Source of the DNA: an uncultured Lachnospiraceae bacterium
GTDB taxonomy: Bacteria > Bacillota > Clostridia > Lachnospirales > Lachnospiraceae
Direction: 5' to 3'
Assembly (NCBI GenBank): GCA_949076555.1
Contig: CARUOB010000008.1
Coordinates: forward strand, 40,367 to 68,185
DNA: 27,819 nt
Shown: positions 16,670-23,312 of the stretch, piece by piece
How the letters are laid out: each line of letters opens with the position of its first letter
Numbering within the stretch: position 1 is the stretch's first letter
Program-made: the position numbers and the translations under genes
The notes under the pieces: model-generated
Told to the model about the DNA's origin: nothing
Databases searched by the model: none
Seen by the model: the letters and a program-made list of their open reading frames with translations, nothing else

Positions 16670-17719
16670 ATGATTCCGATTTCCGTGTGTATCATCACAA
16701 AAAACGAAGCAGAACACCTTATGAAGTGTCTGGAAGCATTAAAACCCTATCCCTTTGAGATCGTGGTTACGGACACCGGCTCTACCGATGATTCCTTAGA
16801 AATCGCCAGGCAATACACGGATCATGTCTACGAATTTGCATGGATTAACGATTTCTCCGCCGCCAGAAACTTCTGCATCAGTCACGCCTCGCACAATACC
16901 GTTCTCTCGCTGGATACAGATGAATTTCTCCGTCCCCTCGACTGGGACGCCCTGCAAAATGCTTTGGAGGCGCACCCAAAAAGCCTGGGCGCCATCGAGC
17001 TGTTCAGCCATTTCGATGTGGACGGGGAAACCAAGCAGCAGGTGGTGCGTTTACAGCGGCTCTTTAACAGACAATATTATCATTTTGTCAACCCCATCCA
17101 TGAGGTTCTGGTTCCCATCGGCTCTATAAAACCTGACTCCTACGACGCTCCCGTCTCCGTCGATCATGTCGGATATCAGGGATCAGCGGAAAAACTTAAG
17201 GAAAAAGCAGAACGCGATATTTCCATGATCCGCGCTGAAATCGAGGCTGATCCGGAAAATGCTTACCTCCATTTTCAGCTTGGACAGAGTTATATGTTGA
17301 TGCGGGATCACGAAAATGCGCTCCTCTGGTTTCGCAGCGCCATGGATCTGCACCCAATGCCCGGTGCGGAATACACCCTCGTTCTTCTCTGTAATTACGC
17401 CGGAATCCTTCTGGACAACGGTCAGGTGGAAGAAGCGGCAAACATCCTTCCCTATCGCAGTTCTTTCGCAGACTATAAGGATTTCCTCTGCCTGTCCGGC
17501 CGCATTTACCTGTGCATGGGACAGCCCCTCAAGGCTCTTCCCGAATTTGTGCAAGCCCTGAGCGCCCCCAAATACAGTCTCGTGAACCCTCATGTTCCCA
17601 GCTATTACATTGGTCTCATCTATGAAATGTTCGGCAAACGCGACATCGCCCGCACCCACTATGAAAACTGCGGGGACTATCCGCCCGCCATGGAGGCGTT
17701 GAAGAAACTTAGTAATTGA
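16670..17719 (+). CDS. GT2 glycosyltransferase with C-terminal TPR-like repeats, copy 4 of 4
   Basis: The 349-residue paralogue has ISVCIITKNEAEHLMKC (4-20), VTDTGSTDDSLEIARQYT (33-50), NDFSAARNFCI (60-70) and a D-T-D metal motif at 82-84, differing from the D-C-D of the other three. The acceptor-side block is LFNRQYYHFVNPIHEVLV, and the TPR part contains AYLHFQLGQSYMLMRDHENA. The start is one base after the stop of copy 3, with GGAGGAG inside the end of copy 3, so these two are translationally coupled. It is the last gene before the convergent flagellin gene, separated from it by a repeat region. Confidence 0.87.
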   Translation: MIPISVCIITKNEAEHLMKCLEALKPYPFEIVVTDTGSTDDSLEIARQYTDHVYEFAWINDFSAARNFCISHASHNTVLSLDTDEFLRPLDWDALQNALEAHPKSLGAIELFSHFDVDGETKQQVVRLQRLFNRQYYHFVNPIHEVLVPIGSIKPDSYDAPVSVDHVGYQGSAEKLKEKAERDISMIRAEIEADPENAYLHFQLGQSYMLMRDHENALLWFRSAMDLHPMPGAEYTLVLLCNYAGILLDNGQVEEAANILPYRSSFADYKDFLCLSGRIYLCMGQPLKALPEFVQALSAPKYSLVNPHVPSYYIGLIYEMFGKRDIARTHYENCGDYPPAMEALKKLSN

Positions 17720-17729
17720 CTAAAGTTAC

Positions 17730-17924
17730 GCGATAAGCAGAGACTCAAGATGCTTCGCATCTTTCGTTCGCGTTGCTCGTCCGAATCCGCCTACCTTTGC
17801 GCGATAAGCAGATTCGAAATGCTTCGCATTTCTCATTCGCGTTGCTCGTCGTAAGGCTGCCGTTGCATCCATTCATGCAAGCATGATGTCTGCCTCGTCA
17901 GCCTTCCAACTCTGCTTATCGCAG
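17730..17924. repeat. Intergenic hairpin repeat region between GT copy 4 and flagellin
   Basis: Two direct copies of an approximately 50-bp unit start at 17730 and 17801 (period 71): gcgataagcaga, a hairpin, then ttcgcgttgctcgtc. The hairpins are aagatgc-ttc-gcatctt (17747-17763) and gaaatgc-ttc-gcatttc (17816-17832). They differ at two stem positions, each with a matching change on the other side. An inverted copy of the opening motif, ctctgcttatcgcag, lies at 17910-17924, and a TCATGC-AA-GCATGA palindrome at 17873-17886. No gene is seen here. Confidence 0.7.
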
Positions 17925-17956
17925 AAAATCCCCCATCCTTTCGGGTGGGGGATTTT
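17925..17956 (-). terminator. Rho-independent terminator of the flagellin gene
   Basis: A perfect 11-bp GC-rich stem, aaaatccccca (17925-17935) and tgggggatttt (17946-17956), with a 10-base loop and a T-run on the minus strand, 31 bases after the flagellin stop. The A/T symmetry means it may also stop plus-strand transcripts from the GT array. Confidence 0.88.
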
Positions 17957-17987
17957 GATAGTTTCACTCGTAATCCTGTTACAGCGA

Positions 17988-19067
17988 TTAGCCAAGTAAG
18001 GACAGTGCCAACTGGTTGCCCTGATTTGCCTGAGACAGCATAGATGTACCTGCCTGCTGAAGGATATTGTTGTTGGAGTACTGAACCATCTCCGTAGCAA
18101 TATCTGTATCGCGGATAGCAGCCTCTGCGGACTGGGTATTCTCTACGATGTTATCCAAGTTGCTGATCGTGTGCTCCAGACGGTTCTGGATCGCACCAAG
18201 GTCAGATCTCTGAGCAGATACGATCTGCAGAGCGCCCTTAATGAATGCGTTAAGGGAGTTGAAGTCCTTGGTTGTAGCAACAGTTGCGGAATTACCACCA
18301 ACCAGGTTCTGGAAGGTTGTAACCAGCTTCTGAGCCATAGCGGAATCCATAGCCTTCATGTTGTAGGTCTTGGTAGCACTATTTACTGTGCTGAAGGAAG
18401 TCGTAGGTGTTGCAGAAACTGAACCCTGAATCGTTCCAGCAGAACCAGAAACCTGATAAGTTGTAGACTGTACCTGTGTGGTACCAGCTGTCAGTGCATT
18501 GAAGGTAATCGCACCGTACAGTTTACTGTCGCTGGACTTACCATCTTTCCAAGTACCGATGTAGCTAGCAAGACCTGTCATACTCATGTTCTTGATGGAG
18601 ATGTCGATGTGCTGACCAGCCTCTGCACCTACCTGCAGGCCCTTGATGAACTTACCATCTAACAGGTTCATCTCGTTGAAGGTTGTGGTGCTCTGTACAC
18701 GGTCAACTTCGCTCATCAACTGGCCGATCTCAGCCTGGATCGCTGCGCGGTCGGAAGTGGTCAGGGTACCATTTTCACCCTTAACTGCCAGCTCGTTCAT
18801 TCTCTGAAGCATATCCTCAACTTCGTTGAGTGCGCCTTCAGCGGTCTGTACTACGCTGATACCATCCTGTGCGTTAGCGGAAGCCTGGGTAAGACCTCTT
18901 ACCTGTCTTCTCATCTTCTCGGAAATGGAGAGACCTGCTGCATCATCTGCTGCGCGGTTGATCTTGTAACCGGAAGATAACTTCTCTGTAGACTTCGCCT
19001 GAGACTTCGTGGTGAGACCCAGCATTCTGTTAGAGTTCATCGCTGTAATGTTGTGTTTTACTATCAT
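17988..19067 (-). CDS. fliC: Flagellin
   Basis: Flagellin is the filament subunit, exported through the flagellar type III apparatus. The 359-residue protein has conserved D0/D1 ends: N-terminal MIVKHNITAMNSNRMLG with TEKLSSGYKINRAADDAAGLSISEKM, and C-terminal AIQNRLEHTISNLDNIVENT to NQLALSLLG. The TLR5-type D1 segment LQRMNELAVK (87-96) is present. The variable middle (about 190-235) is rich in Ser and Thr, suitable for O-glycosylation. The start at 19067 follows a strong AAGGAGG. A longer start at 19109 lies within a leader hairpin and adds a non-flagellin peptide. Regulation: a sigma-D promoter at 19199-19225, a roughly 125-base leader with a CsrA-type hairpin, and a terminator downstream. 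Confidence 0.97.
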   Translation of the reverse strand: MIVKHNITAMNSNRMLGLTTKSQAKSTEKLSSGYKINRAADDAAGLSISEKMRRQVRGLTQASANAQDGISVVQTAEGALNEVEDMLQRMNELAVKGENGTLTTSDRAAIQAEIGQLMSEVDRVQSTTTFNEMNLLDGKFIKGLQVGAEAGQHIDISIKNMSMTGLASYIGTWKDGKSSDSKLYGAITFNALTAGTTQVQSTTYQVSGSAGTIQGSVSATPTTSFSTVNSATKTYNMKAMDSAMAQKLVTTFQNLVGGNSATVATTKDFNSLNAFIKGALQIVSAQRSDLGAIQNRLEHTISNLDNIVENTQSAEAAIRDTDIATEMVQYSNNNILQQAGTSMLSQANQGNQLALSLLG

Positions 19068-19075
19068 ACTATATT

Positions 19076-19108
19076 CCTCCTTGAATTTTTTGCGGCGTCC
19101 TTGCCGCA
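19076..19108 (-). promoter_or_regulatory. Probable CsrA-binding leader of flagellin mRNA (hairpin plus Shine-Dalgarno)
   Basis: On the minus strand a TGCGGC/GCCGCA stem (19091-19108) presents the loop AAGGAC, an ANGGA motif in a hairpin loop, which is the classic CsrA site. Eight bases further is the Shine-Dalgarno AAGGAGG (19076-19082), a second GGA site. Two sites, one covering the Shine-Dalgarno, is how CsrA represses flagellin (hag) in Bacillus; fliW-csrA are encoded at 26721-27401. Confidence 0.65.
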
Positions 19109-19198
19109 TTATTGTTTGTGTGGTTCCTCCTCCGTCCCGTCCGCTGACATCGGTTTCGCCACTGTCTTCAAGTAAATGTTTTACTTTACTTGTATTAT

Positions 19199-19225
19199 AT
19201 ATCGGTGGGAATCCGATATACTTTA
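19199..19225 (-). promoter_or_regulatory. Sigma-D (flagellar sigma-28) promoter of flagellin
   Basis: Minus-strand TAAA (19222-19225) and CCGATAT (19199-19205) with 16 bases between, matching the sigma-D consensus. The -10 is part of an inverted repeat atatcgg/ccgatat. Confidence 0.85.
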
Positions 19226-19266
19226 GTCCCTGAGAAAAAATTTTTACAAATTTTTTCTCAGGGACT
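19225..19266. repeat. Perfect 42-bp palindrome between flgN-like gene and flagellin promoter
   Basis: Arms of 19 bp, agtccctgagaaaaaattt (19225-19243) and its exact complement (19248-19266), with a 4-base loop. It begins 3 bases after the stop of the flgN-like gene and its far end touches the -35 box of the flagellin promoter. It may end the upstream transcript, but no T-run follows it on the minus strand. Confidence 0.8.
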
Positions 19267-19269
19267 CTT

Positions 19270-19746
19270 TTACTTCTTGTTATCGTAAAACTGCGGTCCT
19301 ACATAGTTTAAACGATTCATATTATTATAGTAGTTTTGGCTCACCTTCATCTTGGAAGCGGCTTTTCCGATCTGCTGCCTGCTCTTCTTAAACTGGCTCT
19401 CCGCCTGCGTCTTATTGCGCATTCTGGCAGCATTGATTCCTACCACCTTCTCCGTAATCACGGCGATCAATTCCTGCATCCGCCTGATTTCCCCGCGATA
19501 TACCGACTTATTATCAATCAACTCCTGCCTGATTCTGTCATATACCGCCTCGAACCCCTCATCCAGAAGTTCCAGCTTCTCCGCCAGCTCGCCCATCCTG
19601 TCCGCAGAAGCGTCCAGCGCCTCCATGTCCAGTTCGTCCTGCTTAAGCAGAACCTCCTGCGCCTCGTTCTCCTTTATGATCTCATCGAGAATCCGGCTCT
19701 TTTTCTCCAGACTCTCCACCAGGATCTGTGCACTGCTCAGACTCAT
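19270..19746 (-). CDS. FlgN/FliT-like flagellar export chaperone
   Basis: The 158-residue protein is almost entirely alpha-helical and charged, with long heptad-like stretches (AQILVESLEKKSRILDEII; MGELAEKLELLDEGFEAVYDRI). This shape, size and place after fliD-fliS suit a FlgN-type chaperone for hook-associated proteins or a FliT-like FliD chaperone, acting in the cytoplasm before export. The C-terminal SKMKVSQNYYNNMNR resembles the end of FlgN-family proteins in Firmicutes. The start at 19746 has GAGAGGTGG upstream, overlapping the end of fliS. The family call is tentative because these chaperones share little sequence. Confidence 0.65.
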   Translation of the reverse strand: MSLSSAQILVESLEKKSRILDEIIKENEAQEVLLKQDELDMEALDASADRMGELAEKLELLDEGFEAVYDRIRQELIDNKSVYRGEIRRMQELIAVITEKVVGINAARMRNKTQAESQFKKSRQQIGKAASKMKVSQNYYNNMNRLNYVGPQFYDNKK

Positions 19747-19758
19747 ACCGCCACCTCT

Positions 19759-20139
19759 CTACGCTCGCTGATTGTTTTGTCGCATGACTTCCTTCCATGT
19801 ATCGCGAACGCTTCTCAAATGTGTATTCACTTCCTCCAGAATTGCCGTATCCTTCTTGATATTTGCCTGCAGAAGCCGCTGGAGCAGATACACATAAATC
19901 CTGTCAAAATCTTCCGCCACCGGATACTTGTGATCCAGCGTATTGCGAAATTCCTCGATAATACGCTGCGTCTTTGTGATGTTCAAATGTGCTTTCTCAA
20001 TCTCACCATGCTCAATCGAAACGATCGCTATATTGCAGAATTTGATCGCTCCTTCATAGAGCATCAGTGTCACCTCCGCCGGGGACGCTGTCAGGATTTT
20101 ATTGGTTGTGTATTCCGCGAAAGGATTACGTGCCGGCAT
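19759..20139 (-). CDS. fliS: Flagellar export chaperone FliS
   Basis: FliS binds the C-terminus of flagellin in the cytoplasm and prevents early polymerisation; in Bacillus it also acts with FliW and CsrA in a homeostatic switch. The 126-residue protein has the family signature NPFAEYTTNKILTASPAEVTLMLYEGAIKF and the helical DRIYVYLLQRLLQANIKKD segment. The start at 20139 follows AAGGAGGAG. It lies 42 bases after fliD and 12 bases before the flgN-like gene. Length and motifs are normal. Confidence 0.95.
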   Translation of the reverse strand: MPARNPFAEYTTNKILTASPAEVTLMLYEGAIKFCNIAIVSIEHGEIEKAHLNITKTQRIIEEFRNTLDHKYPVAEDFDRIYVYLLQRLLQANIKKDTAILEEVNTHLRSVRDTWKEVMRQNNQRA

Positions 20140-20181
20140 AGCTTTTCTCCTCCTTGATCCTACCTGCCTTTGTTATACGCA

Positions 20182-22587
20182 TCAGCCTCCGAACAGGCTC
20201 GAAAGCGAACTGTTCTTGGATTCCAGCCTCGCAAGCGCCGTCTCCATGGCCGAGAACTTCGCATACCACTTATCCATATAAGCATTCAGTTTCTCTTCCT
20301 GCTTCTTGATCAGACTGGTATACTCGTCATATTCCTCTTTCATTTTCTTGTCATTGTAGACAGTGAGCGCGCTGCTCATCGTCGTCGGGGACATCTTATC
20401 CGCAATCGTGTCATGCAGTTTGTCAGTCAGCCCCTTAAAGAACTCCATCACCTTTTCCGGCTCATTTTCAATCATGCTGCTCAGGGTGGGCTTGCCCGCC
20501 TCCTGCTCCCAACTTAGCGGATCATCCTTATCACTGAGGATATGATAAGCGTTCCTCTCATTTTCCTTCGCTTTGAAATAGCTCTGGGTTTCGATGCCGA
20601 AATCCGCGAGGGACAAAGTCTTCCCGTCAATCTCCATTGTCATCATCATATCCATTCTCATGGCGGAGGACACACCGCTCAACGTAGAATCTCTGCGCAG
20701 CAGAGAATCCTTGATCTTCTTCTCCCACTCCTCGATTTCACTCTCGGAAAGCGCCTCCTTCTCCTCTGAGAGAAGCGGGTCATACCCTTTAGAAGACTCG
20801 GCGTTATAAAGCGCATCCATCTCGTTCACCAACTCACCATATGACTTGATGAAATCCTTGATCATATCGTAGACGCCTTCCGTATCTGCCTTGGTCGATA
20901 CGGTGACATCCTTATCCGTCTCCTCGAGAGCTGTGATGGTCATGCCATTTACGGTCAGTGTGTCGGTACCAGACTCGTAGGTAACACCGTCCACTTTGAT
21001 CTTCGCGTTTTCTCCGTCCACCTTGGTGCCCGTCGCCGCATCTTTCCACTGCTGCTTAACGTCATCTTTCATCATCTGCTGCGCAACTGCCACCTTTTTG
21101 TCAAACTCTTCGGCAACCTCTTTAGCCACAACGCCCTCTCCGATTGGCACCGCATTGCCGCCCGCATCCTTTTCCAGATAGGTTTCCTTCCCGTCGGCAT
21201 CCTTGCTATAGCTGAACTTGGCGTTGTTTTCATCGATTTTAGCCTGATTGGCTGTCTTCTCCGTCGCATTCAGGTCAAACGCTTTGTAAACGCTGTATAC
21301 CTCTTTTGCTTTATCGATCTCGGTCTGTTTCTTGCTGACTGCCTCGGAAGCCGCCGTGACAGCCGCTGCTGCCGCATCCACGTCAGCCTGCGTCCCGCTG
21401 CCGTTCGCCAAATTTTCCTTAGCCTGCTTCAGAGCATCCTGCTTCGCCTCGAGGTCATCCCTCAAGTCATTCATTTCCCCCATCAAACCGCCGGTACGCT
21501 CCATGACCGGATTGCCGTCCTTATCCACCTTGGGGTTTCCGTCTTCATCCACAGCCTGCTTCTCTTTGCCGTAGATCTTGTCATACAGCGCTTCTCCGGC
21601 CGCTTTAATCGCCGCCTGATCGGTGTCTTTATCCCACGAACTGTTATAGTCGGTTATATAGTCCTGATAAGCGTCGTATTTGCCGCCATCGTTTTCAGCG
21701 ATTTCTTTCAGCGTATCCAGATTCTTTTGGTTCGCCTTGTCAGCGTTTTCGTTCGCCTTCGTCAGCTCATCGTTCTCGGCTTTCATCGCCTGCAGACGTC
21801 TCAGTGTCTCCTCTTCGATCAGCTTCTTATACTCCGCCGTATAATCCGCAGACGAATAGGACGGGGGATTCGCCGTCAAATCAGCATTCACATACTTCGA
21901 CCAGACATCGTACTCACCACCCGGCGCCGTCAGTTTGTCAATATCGGTTGCAGACAGAAGCTTTAATGTCTTCAAAGCCTCCAAACCACCCGCATCGTTT
22001 CCGGACAGGAAGAAATTCCCTGCCTCCCCGGACGCCCACGAGCTGAGATAAATACGCTGGTTATCCTGATCGAAGCTAGCCTTCAGCGCCGTATTGTCGT
22101 TAACCGCCTTCACGAAGTCATCGATCTTCATGTTTTCATCAACGTCAATGTTTACAAAGTTGCCTGCGGCATCGCTGAGCCGGATACTGCCGGAGCCACT
22201 AAAGCCAAGCTGTTTCAAAGTAGCCATTCCTGTATAGTGCGTGTTTCCCTTCGCCAGACTGCCGCTGGTCAAAGACGCAGTCTTGGAAAGCTGCTCCACC
22301 GACACCTTATGGGAACCGTCTGTGTTGCCGCCTACCACCTTAATGGCATTGGGATTGGACACCACCGTCTTCTTCTTTAAATACGAAGACTGCAGACGCA
22401 GATCGTCCAATTTCTGATAGAAACTGTAAATCTTCGTGTTCAAAGACTTCCACGCGTCCTGTTTCCACGATAGTTTCTTCTGTTCCTTTACCAGTTTGTT
22501 TTTCTTATAGCTCTGAGCCGAAGCCAGCTCGCTGATAATACTCTCGGTATCAAGTCCCGAGTACATACCTGTGATTCTGATAGCCAT
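20182..22587 (-). CDS. fliD: Flagellar filament cap protein FliD (HAP2), unusually long
   Basis: FliD caps the growing filament and directs flagellin folding. The N-terminal domain is typical (MAIRITGMYSGLDTESIISELA; SFYQKLDDLRLQSSYLKKKTVVS). The C-terminal FliD domain starts near residue 525 (KIKVDGVTYESGTDTLTVNGMTI; VYDMIKDFIKSYGELVNEMDALY) and ends with a heptad helix (EEKLNAYMDKWYAKFSAMETAL). At 801 residues it is about 300 longer than common FliDs of 450-500. The extra part, about 215-525, is mostly charged coiled coil (AENDELTKANENADKANQ; LEAKQDALKQAKENL) with a DEDGNPKVDKDGNP segment near 345. It probably forms a large exposed domain on the cap. The start at 22587 follows AGGAGGAG. Confidence 0.94.
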   Translation of the reverse strand: MAIRITGMYSGLDTESIISELASAQSYKKNKLVKEQKKLSWKQDAWKSLNTKIYSFYQKLDDLRLQSSYLKKKTVVSNPNAIKVVGGNTDGSHKVSVEQLSKTASLTSGSLAKGNTHYTGMATLKQLGFSGSGSIRLSDAAGNFVNIDVDENMKIDDFVKAVNDNTALKASFDQDNQRIYLSSWASGEAGNFFLSGNDAGGLEALKTLKLLSATDIDKLTAPGGEYDVWSKYVNADLTANPPSYSSADYTAEYKKLIEEETLRRLQAMKAENDELTKANENADKANQKNLDTLKEIAENDGGKYDAYQDYITDYNSSWDKDTDQAAIKAAGEALYDKIYGKEKQAVDEDGNPKVDKDGNPVMERTGGLMGEMNDLRDDLEAKQDALKQAKENLANGSGTQADVDAAAAAVTAASEAVSKKQTEIDKAKEVYSVYKAFDLNATEKTANQAKIDENNAKFSYSKDADGKETYLEKDAGGNAVPIGEGVVAKEVAEEFDKKVAVAQQMMKDDVKQQWKDAATGTKVDGENAKIKVDGVTYESGTDTLTVNGMTITALEETDKDVTVSTKADTEGVYDMIKDFIKSYGELVNEMDALYNAESSKGYDPLLSEEKEALSESEIEEWEKKIKDSLLRRDSTLSGVSSAMRMDMMMTMEIDGKTLSLADFGIETQSYFKAKENERNAYHILSDKDDPLSWEQEAGKPTLSSMIENEPEKVMEFFKGLTDKLHDTIADKMSPTTMSSALTVYNDKKMKEEYDEYTSLIKKQEEKLNAYMDKWYAKFSAMETALARLESKNSSLSSLFGG

Positions 22588-22607
22588 TGTCGTCTCCTCC
22601 TGATTGT

Positions 22608-23081
22608 CTATCTTTTTTCGTCCACAAGAATACCGGCCATCTCCCAGATCTTGGCAATCATGTCCAGAGTCTTCTCTGGCGGAAACTCTTTAATGACTTC
22701 CTTAGTCTCCTTATCCATGATCTTAATCATGATCCGGTTGGTGTCCTCGTGAACGCCGAAAACAGCCTCTTCGTTGCTGTTATTGATCCTTCTGTTCATC
22801 TCCGCGATTGCTTTCTTAAGCTGATCGGACTGCTGCTGGACCTGCCTGGGAGGCGCCTGCTGCTGCGTCTTCGCATTCGACTGCTGCTGCTGACTCCCTG
22901 CCTCTCCGCCGCTCTTATCGTCCTCCGGCTGCGTTCTCGTCACGGACGCGGTCGTCTCATCGACATTGACCGTCTGCCCATCCTCCGGAACTTCCGTGTT
23001 CACCGGTGTCACCGCCTGGGGTTTGGATGCTGCCTGTGCCTGGTATGTCATGACACTGTTTAATGGTTCAATTGTTGCCAT
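22608..23081 (-). CDS. flaG: FlaG family flagellar protein
   Basis: FlaG proteins influence filament length and are usually encoded before fliD. The 157-residue protein has a disordered, Gln- and Asp-rich N-terminal half (QQQQ, QQQAPPRQVQQQ) and a C-terminal FlaG domain from about residue 85: MNRRINNSNEEAVFGVHEDTNRIMIKIMD and KEVIKEFPPEKTLDMIAKI. The ATG at 23081 is 9 bases after GGAGG; a TTG two codons earlier is closer to the ribosome site than usual. It is first in the flaG-fliD-fliS-flgN-like operon and has a sigma-D promoter. Confidence 0.9.
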   Translation of the reverse strand: MATIEPLNSVMTYQAQAASKPQAVTPVNTEVPEDGQTVNVDETTASVTRTQPEDDKSGGEAGSQQQQSNAKTQQQAPPRQVQQQSDQLKKAIAEMNRRINNSNEEAVFGVHEDTNRIMIKIMDKETKEVIKEFPPEKTLDMIAKIWEMAGILVDEKR

Positions 23082-23178
23082 CGTCAATCACCTCCGTGTG
23101 ATATTAGTAAAAATATTGGAATCGTCTCACGATAACGTCCACAGCGGGCATACTGACAGACGCAATCTCTTGTAATCT

Positions 23179-23205
23179 ATATCGGAAAAAAACAATAAAA
23201 ATTTA
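23179..23205 (-). promoter_or_regulatory. Sigma-D promoter of flaG-fliD-fliS operon
   Basis: Minus-strand TAAA (23202-23205) and CCGATAT (23179-23185) with 16 bases between, the same spacing as the flagellin promoter. The leader to the flaG start is about 90 bases. Confidence 0.85.
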
Positions 23206-23242
23206 GTATAACCCCAAAAATAGTTAGAATTAACTTTAAAAT

Positions 23243-23271
23243 TTGAAATCATTCCCCGTTTCCTATATAAT
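23243..23271 (+). promoter_or_regulatory. Sigma-A promoter of the 23313-26619 operon
   Basis: TTGAAA (23243-23248) and TATAAT (23266-23271) with a 17-base spacer, about 35 bases before the start codon. It lies back to back with the sigma-D promoter of flaG. Confidence 0.85.
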
Positions 23272-23312
23272 AATCCCATCAAACCAAATTATCCGATGGG
23301 AGATCTGATTCC

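Noticed and set aside
17730..17924. CRISPR array
   Set aside because: Only two direct units, with internal hairpins and no uniform spacers or cas genes nearby. The same reasoning excludes the array at 27436.
19068..19109. Longer N-terminus for flagellin
   Set aside because: The extra 14 residues do not resemble flagellin, the start lies in the leader hairpin, and the strong ribosome site is placed for 19067.
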